This document shows, piece by piece, positions 1 to 26,017 of a stretch of DNA of 64,000 nucleotides. The notes below the pieces were generated by a model. The model was not told where the DNA came from, did not search any database, and saw nothing but the letters and a program-made list of their open reading frames with translations. Numbering within the stretch: the stretch's first letter is position 1; the number at the start of each line of letters is the position of its first letter. The DNA is from Mesostigma viride. Its lineage: Eukaryota > Streptophyta > Mesostigmatophyceae > Mesostigmatales > Mesostigmataceae. A program made the translations under genes and the position numbers. The DNA lies in NCBI GenBank assembly GCA_009746045.1, contig RPFO01001283.1, forward strand, positions 87,501-151,500, written 5' to 3'.

Positions 1-480
1 CCACTGAAGGCTTATATGCTCACGTGACGCAGTCACGTTTCTATCAATTAATTAGTTAACTATGAACAGGTATGGTGACAGGACACAGCCCTTGCCACTT
101 GCCTGTCTGCAGTGGACGTGGCGGGAGTAATACCGTGTTGAGTGCGTAGTAGTACCAAGGCGGTCAACCCCTCATACACATGCAGCTCGTGCGGACGACA
201 GCAATCAGGGGGGTGGGTACGCGAGCGCGAGCAAGGACGGCCCATAGAGCGTCGCCCAGAGTAGGTGGCAGTTTACATCCTCCGCCTGCAGGTTGTATCC
301 CAGACTGTATTAAAAACCCATATGCCCCTTCTCAGGGATATGTGTTACATATGCCCCCCACCACAGCCCGAATCGCCCACAACCCTGTAACTAGGACCTA
401 GATAGCTTTAGTTACATCATCCATTCCATCCCATGTTCCCCTCCCACTGAGGACTTATGCTCACGTGACGCAGTCACGTG
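1..480. repeat. Transposon-tail repeats with CACGTGAC palindromes
   Basis: Two related segments (about 1-60 and 447-520) carry the same palindrome, CACGTGACGCAGTCACGTG at 462-480 and a copy one base short at 21-38, followed by AATT-rich sequence. Positions 257-358 match 44,175-44,275 and, in reverse orientation, 56,521-56,645. I interpret the stretch as remnants of the 3' ends of retroelements. No gene is visible. Confidence 0.6.
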
Positions 481-2450
481 TCTATTTAATTAATTATTAA
501 TTAATTAATTAATTATTAATTAGGAACATAACTCCGTTGGGAGTATATGTAGCACATAGCCCTGAGAAGGGGCATATGAGCCTATAATACATTCTAAGCT
601 ACTTCCTGCAAGGGTGGGAATGTAAACAACACTTGCTCTAGGTGCACCAGGGCACCCGCACCCTCATGGTCTATCACGCTATGCCCGGGTAAGGGGGGAG
701 CATGCCTGTGAGGGGGAAGATCATCATGGCTATACAAGAGCTATGGCATGGCTTCTCAGCAGAGAGTGACTCCCTGCATGGGCACAACATTACTACTAAA
801 TAAGGCTAGGCATCGTCTGGAGTGTGGCACATCATAGGCACACATGTACATGACTAAAAAGGCTAGGCCTCAGCTGGTATAGTGCCTGTAGTAGGCGGGC
901 ATGTACAAGGCCACTGTCTAACTATTCTACACTACTGCTGTATTCCCCTAGGCTGGGGCTGGAGTTGCTGGGGCCGCGGTGGTCGAGGGGGTCGCTTGCC
1001 AGGGCTTGTGGCCGACGTAGATGGCCGCCCCCTTCCAGTACACCGGCTGGCCCGCCTTGGTCTGCCGGAGCTGGAGGTAGGTCGGCCATAGCTCCCGTCG
1101 TCGTTGTTGCTGTGCCAGGGTCAGGTCGTCGTCAAGGGTGAAGAGAGTCTTCTCGAGCCGCTTGCGGCGTCTGAGAAAAGAAATCTTGTCCGCCGGGGTC
1201 TTAAAGGTGAGAAGGAGCGGGGGCGGCCCGGCCTTACCCCGCGCGCGGGGAAGGCGGTGGGCGGCCAGCTCGATCTCACCAGTAAGGCCCATGCGATCAA
1301 GGATTTCTCTCTCAAAAGCACGCGCAAGCTTCTCGGAATTCTCACCTTCCTCCATCTTGAGATTCTTGACAATGACGTTGAGGCTGCGCTTGGCGAGCTC
1401 GGCCTCCTCGCGGAGGTCAAGCGTCTGCCGCTGGAGCTGGGCTGCGACGGCGGAGGTGGTGGAGGTGGTATGTTGCTTAAGCATGTCCGCCCAGGTCGTG
1501 ATGGGAGGAGCATCGCCGGCCAGGCCAGCCGGGGCTGGCTTGGCGGCAATGTCCTTCACTGCCTGGGCGGTGAGGCCTGCTGTGTTCTGCAAGACCTCGA
1601 TAGCGATTGCATTATCCTTGAGGCGCTGGTCGATGTCGCGGAGCTGGGCGGTGATGGAGTCGGTGGAGACGGAGGGGGGGGGGAGGTGGAGGCGAGGAGG
1701 GTGGCGGTGGCGGTGGGGATGGTGGGGAGCTCAGCAGCCAGCGTGCCGCCAAGTGCCGCCACATCTGCGGCAAGAGGGGTCACGTGCTGCTCGAAAGCTT
1801 CCTTGAGGAGGGTGCGGATGGAGGCTTCGGAGGGGAAGGGGGGCGGTTTGGGAGCCCAGATCTCGGATTCGGAGCGTCCAACAAGGGAGCAGAGGGCGAA
1901 GCGTTGAAGCTTGGGGCGAGGCATGCGGTGAATGATTGGGAGAGCCTCGGCGGGGTCGACAAGCTCGCCGCCACCAGGCCAGCGGCCACGGTTGTGGGTC
2001 GTGAGGTACACGCACATGGCTAGAAGCGAGGCGTGATTACCGTAATAAAAGTCTTCCATAATCCAACTGGGGCTGCGCTGCCAGAAGCCGGGGCTGTTGA
2101 CGTCAAAGGAGCGCTCTTCCCAGGGCGGCTCAGCAGAGCGACTGCGCTTAGGTTCAGGCGATGCTGATGGCGAGGCGAGCCCGGGAGGCTGGGCGAGCAC
2201 CAGTGCACTACTAGTGTCACCGTTGCCATCTGGGCCGGTGGGCGAAGCTGCAGCCGAAGCTGCAGGCGTATTTTCATTGCCGAGCGCAGCCGCCAGGCTG
2301 CGTTGCGTCGAGAGGCGTTTGCTCATCGTATATTGCGTAATAGCGTCGGGAAATTATATCAGCATGTGCGTCTTAGAAAGACGAAGCGATTGTGATATTC
2401 ACAGCTGAATTCGGCGCTCAAACGTGAAAGTTATGAGCTCCGACAGCCAT
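481..2450 (-). mobile_element. LINE-like element carrying only ORF1
   Basis: Read on the minus strand, an ORF1-type protein (2,326-948) is followed by about 450 bp of non-coding sequence ending in an AATTAATT-rich tail near 481-520. A second, decayed copy of the ORF1 end plus the downstream non-coding part lies at 41,836-42,267 and 44,026-44,290, where a transposon splits it. No reverse transcriptase occurs between ORF1 and the tail in either copy. That recalls half-LINE (HAL1-like) elements known in mammals, although an internal deletion is equally possible. The ends are approximate. Confidence 0.55.
948..2326 (-). pseudogene. LINE ORF1-type RNA-binding protein, frameshifted
   Basis: The N-terminal half (2,326 to about 1,684) is Pro/Ser-rich and of unknown function. 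The C-terminal half (to 948) has the layout of L1 ORF1p/Transposase_22 proteins: a short coiled coil, an RRM-like segment beginning SLNVIVKNLKMEEGENS, and a C-terminal domain with LDDDLTLAQQQRRREL. The halves lie in different frames. The switch coincides with a run of ten G at 1,674-1,683 (C on the coding strand), and one missing base there would explain it, giving a protein of about 459 aa. Either the element is a pseudogene or the homopolymer is under-called. ORF1 proteins of this type are RNA chaperones that coat LINE RNA. The identification rests on motif order, not on a search. Confidence 0.7.
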
Positions 2451-4500
2451 GGCTACCTCGTGGCTCGTGGCTCGTGGCTAATTATTAATGAATGAATGAA
2501 TTAATGTACTTAATGAATCTATAGAGCGTCGATTGACTATTAGCGTCTATTAAATAAATAAATAAATAATAGATCAGTTAATAGAATAGTTTAATGAATG
2601 AATGAATGAATGAATGAATTAATTAATTAATGAACCCGCATGTCTAGCTACCCGCACACTTCAGTCTACAGTTTCATTGTTCCAGACCCCGCCATGTCGC
2701 CCACGCACATTTCAGCGTTATAGTGCACCCAGAGTTATGCCATGCAGACTCTCCGGCCTCGTGAGTAGTTTAGATTGCAGCTGTGGGCATGAGGGAAGAC
2801 GGGCGTCTCTGCCCCCTTCCCAGTGTGCAACATGCAGGGATGAAAAGCATTTTAACTCTGTCTTATTGTGCTCCGGACGTGACTCCCCAACGCCCGGGAG
2901 CGCGTGTTTAGTTAGTTAATAATTAATGGGCCAGACCGACCATGCAGCTAGGGCCCCGCAAGGGTTTCTGAAGGTGTTTGCACCAAGCCACATAGTCTTA
3001 TAGGGTTGGGGCATGATGCAGAAGATTAGTCTGTTTTTAACTGTTGTGTAATTATACTTTTTAATGAGATTAGCATAGTACTCCGTGGCATGAATAGTAC
3101 TCCGTGGCATGCCTATATGCGCATGACACGAAAGTACTCACTCAGGACCATACATGTGTTTGATAGACCAACGAGCCACCGGCTCTAGCACTCAAAGTTT
3201 TCCAACAGGAAAAAACGTCTCACAGCTTGATGCGAAAGAGGGCCAGCGTGACAGTCACATCATGCAAAGAAATGCAAAACCACCAGCAGCAGGGCCACAT
3301 GATCCAGGGTCACCCAGAAAGCATACAAGCATGCACACCAGAGTGCAACCAAGTCAGCAAATGGATGCTTGAAATGTATGTTCGGATAACGCAAAGTTCA
3401 CACGCCCAGTCCACCAAGATCATTCCTAGCGTTGCTGTGATCAAGTTGTGACATGCTGACATGCCTTTTGAGCATATCCACGCACGCAGTACGCTCATTC
3501 ATACCGAAATTACTCACATTTGCTCATAGAGAACAGCAAGCAAATGCCTAGTGCTTCACTTAATAATACACGTCCATGCATCCCTAGGCTCATGTTTAAG
3601 AGTGTGGTCCGACCGACCCAGGGTTGCACTTAGGAGCCGATCCAGAGCTCAAACATGACCTGAGATTCTTAATAAACCTGACGCCGTAGCCAGGGGTGTA
3701 GTTAGCAGCCTTTCTACCTCATTTAAATCTTCTTGCCTAAACCCAGCCCTGCGATCTTCATCTTAGTTTCCAAAAACATTTCAGTGTCTCAAAATTTTAC
3801 CCTGAGATTCTTAATGTGAAGCAAGGGGTGTTATCTATAAGCTACCGTGCGCATGCTAGGGTTGCCGACGTGACAACCAGCAATTGTTGTTTGGCTGGTG
3901 TGGCCATGCCAGTGTGGCCAAGACTGACTTCCCCTAAAGCATCAGCACAGATCAGCACCCTGGGCCAGCGCAACCTAGCGGTGCCACCACCACAAGCGGT
4001 TACTCGCCAAGTACTCACCTACAAAACTTTGAGTGGGCAGCATAGATAGCAGTTATATTTCAGTTACTTAATGACACACAGATGGACGGGCCTTTGTTGC
4101 GATAGCCTGGGCCACCACAGCAGCACGGAGGTACCATAGAAGAGTACTAAGAGTTGACTGGCTAGAAAAGGCCTGGGAGCCTACTAGACGCTGAAAGTGA
4201 AGATAAGTATAAGTGAATATGCTTATATAGTGAAAATATTTATACTTAGGTATAAGTGAAGATACGTATAGTAGGAATAATAACGATAGGCATGTTGTAC
4301 TAGCCGTGTAGTACAACAACAGCGGACATTGGCTTGCGGTTGCGTGTTCAGAGTAGAGACTGTCTTTGTGACTACCAAAGGGCAAGCTTAAACAAAAACC
4401 CCTAACGTACAGTAACCCACCGCACTGATGTCTTAGTACTTCACCTGCACCGAGCGCCGCGAAGCATGACTATGATATAGCTAATCAAAGAGGAGAGCCG
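2451..4500. other. Gene-poor intergenic sequence
   Basis: No convincing gene is seen on either strand. The stretch is AT-rich with short ATGA/ATTA microsatellite tracts at about 2,485-2,500 and 2,590-2,632. Open frames here are short and lack recognisable motifs. Confidence 0.5.
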
Positions 4501-4517
4501 ATGTACTGTTCCCTATC

Positions 4518-4757
4518 CACCAGGAAGCGCCGCGTCCCTCATCCACCAGGTGACCACTCGATGGCCTGCTCGCTATATGGGCCCACAACACCTCATCCAC
4601 CAGGAAGCGCCGTGTCCCTCATCCACCAGGTGACCACTCGATGGCCTGCTCGCTATATGGGCCCACAACACCTCATCCACCAGGAAGCGCCGCGTCCCTC
4701 ATCCACCAGTTGATCACTCGATGGCCCGCTCGCTATATGGGCCCACAACATTCATGT
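4518..4757. repeat. 80-bp tandem repeat, 3 copies
   Basis: An 80-bp unit containing CATCCACCAGGAAGCGCCG and CTCGCTATATGGGCCCACAA occurs at 80-bp spacing (landmarks at 4,561, 4,641 and 4,721) with few differences. It lies about 1 kb downstream of the NAD(P)HX dehydratase stop codon. Confidence 0.85.
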
Positions 4758-5363
4758 TATGCCTCAATACTATTACGAATCATTATTATGCCTCCATTTT
4801 CGGGTACCTCGCCCCACTCCCAAATGACGGCATCAACAAAGCTATAGAGACATAGAGACATACACTGTGGCTTGTACTGTACCAAGTCACTCTACAGCTC
4901 TCTACTCTAGGTGACCATACCACCTATATGGTCACTTACCATACTACCAGAATGTATTCTATACTTTGATATTATACTCGATGTGATCCTCTAAATGGTC
5001 ACCATACCAGCATACCGCGCCCCTAGATTCGCCTACTTCCGATGTGGCAACCGAGGAACTTTGGGTCTTCAATTTACTTGCCACCACAGCCCAGATTTCT
5101 GGCCTGCGCTGGTCGTCTCCTTGGTACTATGGTCACTATACTACAGTATTCAAGCCTGCGTTGGTTGTCTCACTGATAGCAGTTGAGACGAGCTCAGTAC
5201 TGTGCAGCACCTTGCATTTTACTGAGCCGGCCACTATCATGTATTAAATGTGGTCACTGTGAAGGTATCATTTCGTGATAAGCATTTCATTGTTTCACCA
5301 CACTGTACCTGGACCCTATGGCGCCCCATCTGATCATCCCAGCACACGGTCCTGGGTCACTGA

Positions 5364-5373
5364 ACCGAGTGAG

Positions 5374-5417
<44 letters not shown>

Positions 5418-5502
5418 TGTGTGCGTGTGTGCGTGCGTGCGTGCGTGCGTGGGTGCGTGCGTGCGTTAGAGAGGGAGGGAGGGAGGGAGGGAGGGAGAAT
5501 AA
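5364..5502. repeat. GCGT microsatellite and adjoining GGGA tract
   Basis: An imperfect GTGC tetranucleotide array (5,370-5,466) is followed directly by GAGG/GGGA repeats (5,470-5,500). Just upstream, 5,090-5,140 contains an inverted copy of the CAGCGCAGGCCAGAAAT motif of the dispersed element described at 49,479-49,841. Confidence 0.9.
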
Positions 5503-5687
5503 ACTGACCATTACCGTCCCCTTGGCTATGCCTGGTAACAAGAACGCGCGGTACCTGGTCACTATAACAGCCCGCTCCACTCCCCAGCTCTCCAATCACT
5601 ATTACTGGTTTCATGGACCGCTTCATTGGCAGCGGTGAGCCTGTGCCTGGTTCCTATAACCCGTGGCACCTGGTCATTAAAGCGCCC

Positions 5688-19248
<13,561 letters not shown>

Positions 19249-19968
19249 CTAAATTCGCATTTCGTCCAGCCTAAAGTAGCCCATTCCCGCGGCCCATTGT
19301 GCTGATTGATCGAGAGGATAGAGACATGGCAACGATGCATTCGGCCAGAGTGCATCAAAATGTGGAAGACTTCGCCGCGTGGCAACCACTCAGCGGCACA
19401 GCGCTGCGTAGTCCTGTCACGCTGAGGACGCTAGTAGTTACTGTGTTAACAGGCAAGGTCAAATACCCGGATTTCGGTAATGCTAGCGAACCTAAAGTTG
19501 CTGGAAAAGGGCAGATCGCGTGGCCTTTTGCAAAGGATCTTGTGGCCTTTAATCAAAGGCCAGCAGCCACCCGCACGAACGTCCGACCTGTATCAACCCC
19601 AACTACTCCTACTACCTGGAGGTATATTTAAGTAATATACCTGGCGGTATATTTAAGCTTCCGGACGGGTTCCGGGGGCTTTTCCTGACCGCGAAACCGT
19701 CGCCGCGCGCTGCTCTTGCGGTTACACACCGAGTCACACAAAGCAAAGGTTATCCGACTTTTTCTGCGTGTTTCGCTGGTCCGTTTTGCCTGTCCAGTCT
19801 CGAAAAACGGGGCCCAGGGACGCCCCGCGCTGCTCTGCTGCTCTGCTGTGCGCTGTCCACACACAACAAAAGCCAAGGCGGGGCCATCATCCATTGCCGT
19901 GTCGTCCTCGGCGACGAAGTCGTTGGCCACAAATCCGGACACTTGCACTCGCGATCCCGGTCGCTACC
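19249..19968. promoter_or_regulatory. Divergent promoter region between NAXD and the branching enzyme
   Basis: Start codons of two divergent genes face away from each other across 720 bp. The stretch holds a direct repeat GGTATATTTAAG (19,621-19,632 and 19,646-19,657) with a TATA-like core about 310-350 bp upstream of the branching-enzyme ATG. Whether either copy is a functional TATA box is inference. Confidence 0.45.
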
Positions 19969-22900
19969 ATGGAGGCACTTTGTGCCGTGTCGCCTGCCTC
20001 GGTTGTTACCAGCAGAGCGTCATGCAGCGTCGCCAAGGCCGCGGCCAGCAAGAATGCGCCCGCGGTCCCACGACTGGGAGGTAATTCGCGTGTGCGAACT
20101 GCTCCGTCTGGTGCGAGGCCGATGCACGGTCTTTAATTAGATGTGTCATGGTCTGGATCAGTCCCGTGTCGAGAAACCTGCTTTGAAATCGGCGTTGTTG
20201 TTACGGGTTTGTGTTGTTGGTAGGTATATTCTTTTTTGCAGCGCCAGAAGCAGCAGCGGCTGTCGTAAACCCTGGGTTGCCTGAATTTTACTTCTTTTGG
20301 AGGAATTTTGCTTCGTTGACGTCTTAGTTACCAATAGCTACAGCTTTACTAGCAGCTATTTCGTTTACTGTTAATTTTGTTTTTAACCTTTCGTGGTCGC
20401 TGCTGCAGTAAGCGTGTGTTAGCCGGCAGGCGTGGGATTCAGCGGCAATCGGTGAAAGTGCACTCATGGAATACTTATCGCGGCACTGCGCGCATATCCT
20501 GGCGATCCCAGCGTCAGTTGCGGCGTAGATAAATGTGTAGCCCAAGTGCCGGCCGGCGCAGTTGTTGACGGTTGTAGTAGGTGCTTTGCGTCGATGCTGT
20601 GAGCAGTGGCCGCAGTGGATGGCGGCCACGATCTGACGCGGCAATGCCCTGATGGGTGAAGTGCTGCAGCTTCGTCAGTCTGACTGTCTTGTTCCAGGAG
20701 ATACATGGGCTGTTTATCTTGTCCGAAAACGTCCTCATCTTGTTGTCGGTGGGTTCACCCTCTCAACGCCATCTCTCCAGGTTACTGTCATTGGCGCACT
20801 TGACAGTAGCATCCGTGAAACGCAGTTGGATGAGCTAACATATTAACGTACACAGATACCCGCACATATTTCTGACATACTGTGCATGTTTGTGCCCAGT
20901 AGGTCCAGTGCCCCTGCCACCTCGGCGTGTGCAAACATTATCTCCAAGTGTCCCTGCTGCGTGGCCTGACCCTGCCCATGCCTTATGGCCGGGCTTGTGG
21001 CCAGTTAAATTATTGTTTGAGTTAGTCAGTCATCATTTGCTTTTCACCCTCCTTTGCGCTCACCTTTCCCCTTTTCTCCCCCCTGCTTCCTCCTCCCCTT
21101 CCCTCTCCTCTCCCCTCCCTTTCCCCTCTCCTCCCTCTTGCTTTTCTCCTCCCCTTTCCCCTCTCCTCCCTTTTGCTTTTCTCCTCCCCTTTCCCCTCTC
21201 CTCCCCTTTCCCCTCTCCCTTTTGCTTTTCTCCTCCCCTTTCCCCTTTCCCACCTTTCCCCTCCCTGTCTCCCTCCCCTCCCCTCTCCTGCCCCCCCCCC
21301 CCCGCCCCGCGCAGGCTCGCGCAAGCTCTCCCAGGCCACCTTTCAGGGCCTGCGCCGCCAAGGCTCGCTTCTGGGCAACGTCGCTGCGCTGCCCCCCTCA
21401 CTGCCCCGCAGCCGCCTCGTCTCGGCGCGCGCGGAGGCCAAGCTGTCCCAAGCCGAGGCTGAGCTGCTGAGGGAATCGGAGGCCGCGCTCGCGGTGCGTG
21501 TGCTAGGATTATGCATATAAACTAGTTGAATGGTTAGGGTATGGTTGTCTGATCACGCAAGATGTTTCCCGCCCCACCGTCTTGGTCATCTAGTCGCTCT
21601 CACCGTTAGCTAGCCATAATTTCAACGAACAAGGCTACACGTTTCCATCTCCATTCACATCCATCATCCTGAACTGCGCGAAAATGCGGATAAGATAAAG
21701 GCAGGCTGGAGGTACCATGGTCCGGATTCTATAGATTTCTGGCCTGCGCTGGTTGTCTCATTTAGGTTATGGTTATGGTTATGGTTATGGTTATGGTTAT
21801 GGTTATGGGTTTCATTGCGAGCATTCCCGGTTTGGACGGGCCGTGAACATGACCTATATTTTAAAATTGGTAAATAACGGATAGATATCATCACAACTGT
21901 TTTCATTGTCTCAGATTGTGGACTGGCGTTGTGTTACCGCGCCCCCGCTGTTCCCGCGAGCAAGATAATTTGTAACCATTGGTATTTCCAACAATAACTA
22001 TGATAACATTTCCTCGCCTTGTTTTGTGTGTTAGCACGCGCTCAAAAAGGCCAACGGTACGGAAGGCGGAGAATGACCCGCTGATTGCTCACTTAGCGCA
22101 TCACGGCTGCCGTGTTGCGAGTGGTCAATGCTGCATCGTGTGGTCAACAGGCGCTCAAGGCCGAGAACGACCAGCTGCGCCGGCTGCTGCCCTCCCCCTT
22201 TGCGGCCGACGCAGAGCGTGCGCGCAACTACAAGCCCACCCCCGTGGAGGGCGACGGCCTTGCGGTCATCGCGCAGGACCAGTACCTCAACAACCACCGC
22301 GGGCACCTGCAGTACCGGTGGGTGGGGGCGTGGCACACATTCACCCACACAGTATTCTTACATGCCAATAAGCATAAGCACTTATTCATGAATCGGGTGG
22401 GGCAACCGTGGCGGGGGTTGATGGCCTGGCAATAAGAAAATGGTCTTCAAGCCTTGGGACCACACCATCAATGTACCATGATGCAGAGGGAGAGGTCACT
22501 GATACAGAGGGAGATTTCTCTGTGGCCTGCCCGCTTTTTGACAGGGAAAGAAGCTAGTGCAAGCTAGTCGAGGGCGCCCTCCCTCCTCATTGTGTATATG
22601 GGTTGAATTGTTGCCCACGTGACGCGGTCTACGTGCGAATCCGTTGATTCCCCAGCGCATGTACATCGCGGGTACGACCAGTTCTAGTGATGACCCTACA
22701 ACCACTTCAAGGACATGCGCTGATGCGGCCACACACTCGCTGAAGTGGCTATACCGTCGCTGCCGGCATGTGCCTTGTTTCTGGTCATTCCCCTCACTTG
22801 CCCCCCACGTCAACAACACATAGTCACGGCATACGCCCCACGGGTACGACCGGCGCAAGACCTGCATGTGCCTTGTTTCTGGTCATTCCCCTCACTTGCC

Positions 22901-25900
22901 CCCCACGTCAACAACACATAGTCACGGCATACGCCCCACGGGTACGACCGGCGCAAGACCTGCATGTGCCTTGTTTCTGGTCATTCCCCTCACTTGCCCC
23001 CCACGTCAACAACACATAGTCACGGCATACGCCCCACGGGTACGACCGGCGCAAGACCTGCATGTGCTTTGTTTCTGGTCATTCCCCTCACTTGCCCCTC
23101 ACGTCAACAACACATAGTCACGGCATACGCCCCACGGGTACGCCCGGCGCAAGACCTGCATGTGCTTTGTTTCTGGTCATTCCCCTCACTTGCCCCTCAC
23201 GTCAACAACACATAATCACGGCATACGCCCCACGGGTACGCCCGGCGCAAGACCCCAGCAAGAAGTTGTGCTGACCTGCCACACTGCATGGTCGCCTGCC
23301 CCTGCCTGCTTGCCCACGTCGTCGCCTTCAGGTATGACCAGTACAAGAGGATGCGTGCGGACATCGACAAGTACGAGGGGGGGCTCGAGAAGTTCTCCCG
23401 CGGCTATGAGACCTTTGGCTTCACCAAGAGGTGAGGGGCCTTAATCATAACTGCGGGGGTACGAGGTGAGGGGGTGAGGGTACGAGGTTTTGGCGTCACC
23501 AAGAGGTGAGGGGGTGGGCAACATATGCACTGATTTCCAGGGTTGGTTTGCCACTGGGCAAGAATGGATCTGATGTTTTACCAAGAGGTTGCACCAAGAG
23601 TTGCAGGGGTGGGAGTGCCTTTTAAATAGGTGCCTTCTAAATAGGTGGCCGGGATAAAGATATATCTGAAGGGAGGTTTATGGCGTGCAGTGGCGCGCAG
23701 GGGATGGTCTAGTTTGGCGCCGACCAAGAAGCAAATGCGAGTTACGTTGAGAGCAAATACGTGCACGATGATGGTGAGCTGGTGTGTGTGGTGGTGGGGG
23801 GGGGGGGGCTGGCTTGAAACGCGCCTGGAATGCGCCTGAATTTCTGCGAAGCCTCGGATCATCAGAAAAGTCTTCAAGTGGGATTGTATCCGCGTCTCCA
23901 GAAGAAGAGCCAAGAGGAAGGAATGCGGTTTTGAGGACTAGGCGGGATGCCTAACGTGAAAAGGGGCGTGTAGCCCCACATGAAAGGAGGTGTACTTACC
24001 CCGCAGGTCTGGGTGCCCCCATCAGGCAGAGGAGGTGCGTGCTACGTGAGTTACCCGGCAGAGGGTTGGGAAGGAGTTGGTTGCTTCTTCAACTTATATT
24101 ACTTGAAGTTTTGTTACCCCCATGCGTGCAGGCAGGAACCTGCCTTGGGCGCTGTCACGCTAGACTCCCAGAGTTGATGTACTATAGCGACTACTGCACT
24201 ACAGCGACTACTGTACTATAGCAACTACTGTACTATAGCGACTACTGTACTATAGCGACTACTGTACTATAGCGTGGAGCTGGGTTCCTTGTCATCGCCA
24301 CTGCTACAAAAGGCTGCTACAACCGGCTCCCGCCCCTAGCTAGGCCTTTGGCCTTACTCATTTGGTTGACATTACTAATGTGATGATAGGCCTTGATCTT
24401 ACTACCGTGCTTTACCAGCACATATTATACATTATGTCACCAGCAGGTAACCCGCGCGCTTCTCCCTTTCTCCGCACATTCGTGGTGCCTCTCCCGCCCT
24501 GGAATCAAACCATTCCGGGTGCCTGTTTGCCTGTTTTATCTTAAGGTTCTCATCCTTCCCCCCATTGCCCCCCATTGTCCCCATGCGCTTGACTCACACA
24601 ACTACCATGCGGTGACGGCAGCCATGACGGCATCACCTACCGCGAGTGGGCCCCCGGCGCACGCGCCGCCTGCCTCATCGGTGACTTCAACAACTGGAAC
24701 CCAAGCGCGGACCCGATGACCAAGGTTAGTGGGGGGCCCACGGCATGACAAGGGGTGACGGGGTGGGTGGCGGGGGGAAGGGGGGAGGGGGGAGGGGGGC
24801 GCCCTAGATCAGAGGGGGGTGATATTCCCTTCCCTGTCGCGGCTTCCTGCCGAGTCTTGGCCTCCTGCCCTGTCTGGGCTTCCTTCTGCAGCCACGTCTC
24901 CCGGCCCCACACAACCTGTTGGGCGTGTTTGAGCTGCGCCCATGTGTGCCTGCCACCTGCCCTCGCCAGCTGCTTACATTCTTGCCTCGGGTCCGCGTTC
25001 CCTTGCCTTCCTTCCCCATCCTCCCCTGTCTTTGTATTTTTATCTTTCGCCCCCAACAGAACCAGTTTGGCGTGTTTGAGCTGCGCCTGCCCAACAACCC
25101 GGACGGCTCGCCCGCCATCCCCCACGACTCTAAAGTGAAGGTGCGCTTCCAGGTGGCCGACGGCAGCTGGGTGGACCGCATCCCCGCCTACATCCAGCGC
25201 GCGTGCCAGCCGCCCAACCAGGTCCTCTACGACGGCCACTTCTGGAACCCAGAGGTGAGCGGTGGTGCTGGACTAGTCTCATGTTATGTGGAACCGTAGA
25301 CCGAATGCTGAACCAGGTCCTCTACGGCAGACACTTCTGGTACTCAAGAGGTGAGCGATGGCAGGTGAGCGGTGGCAGGCGGGCGTTGATGTCATACCAG
25401 CGTATACCTTAGGCCTAGTCCTAAACCTAGTTCAGGGGCCTTGTCCGTAAGCATCAAAGGTTAAAGTCATTCCTGAAATTTTTGGCAGGTGGGCTTGCAT
25501 GACCGTGACTGGACTGCAAAGACTCCGCTTGAAGAATGACAGAAAAGATAGTGAATGACCGTGACTGGAGATGAGCTTGTGGCTGGAGACTTGATTGCCC
25601 TGGCCCGTCATGGCCTGCCCTCCATTGCTTCAACCGCACCCGCCCATTGTCTCCTGCCCTCCATCGCTTCAACCGCACCCGCCCATTGTCTCCTGCCCTC
25701 CATCGCTTCAACCGCACCCACCCATGGTCTCCTGACTCCCAGTTCCCATGCGGCGATTCTGGTAGCCCATCCCCATTCAGCCATGGCCATCATTACTGAT
25801 GGCCGCCATCTGGTGGCCATCATCAGTCGCTTCAACCGGACTGATGACGGGCTGAAGCGATTGTTCTGGTCGCTTCCACCCATGCTGGTTTCAACCCGAA

Positions 25901-25971
25901 TCGCTTCTGTTAGGGTGGCCCATGTGTGCCAGTATCTAGGTCGCTGCCCAGTATCGGTGTGGCTGCTGCTG

Positions 25972-26017
<46 letters not shown>

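Noticed and set aside
20324-20644. Minus-strand 106-codon frame in SBE intron 1 with CAQCRDKYS and other cysteines
   Set aside because: No family recognised, no splice or start support, and it is antisense within an intron.
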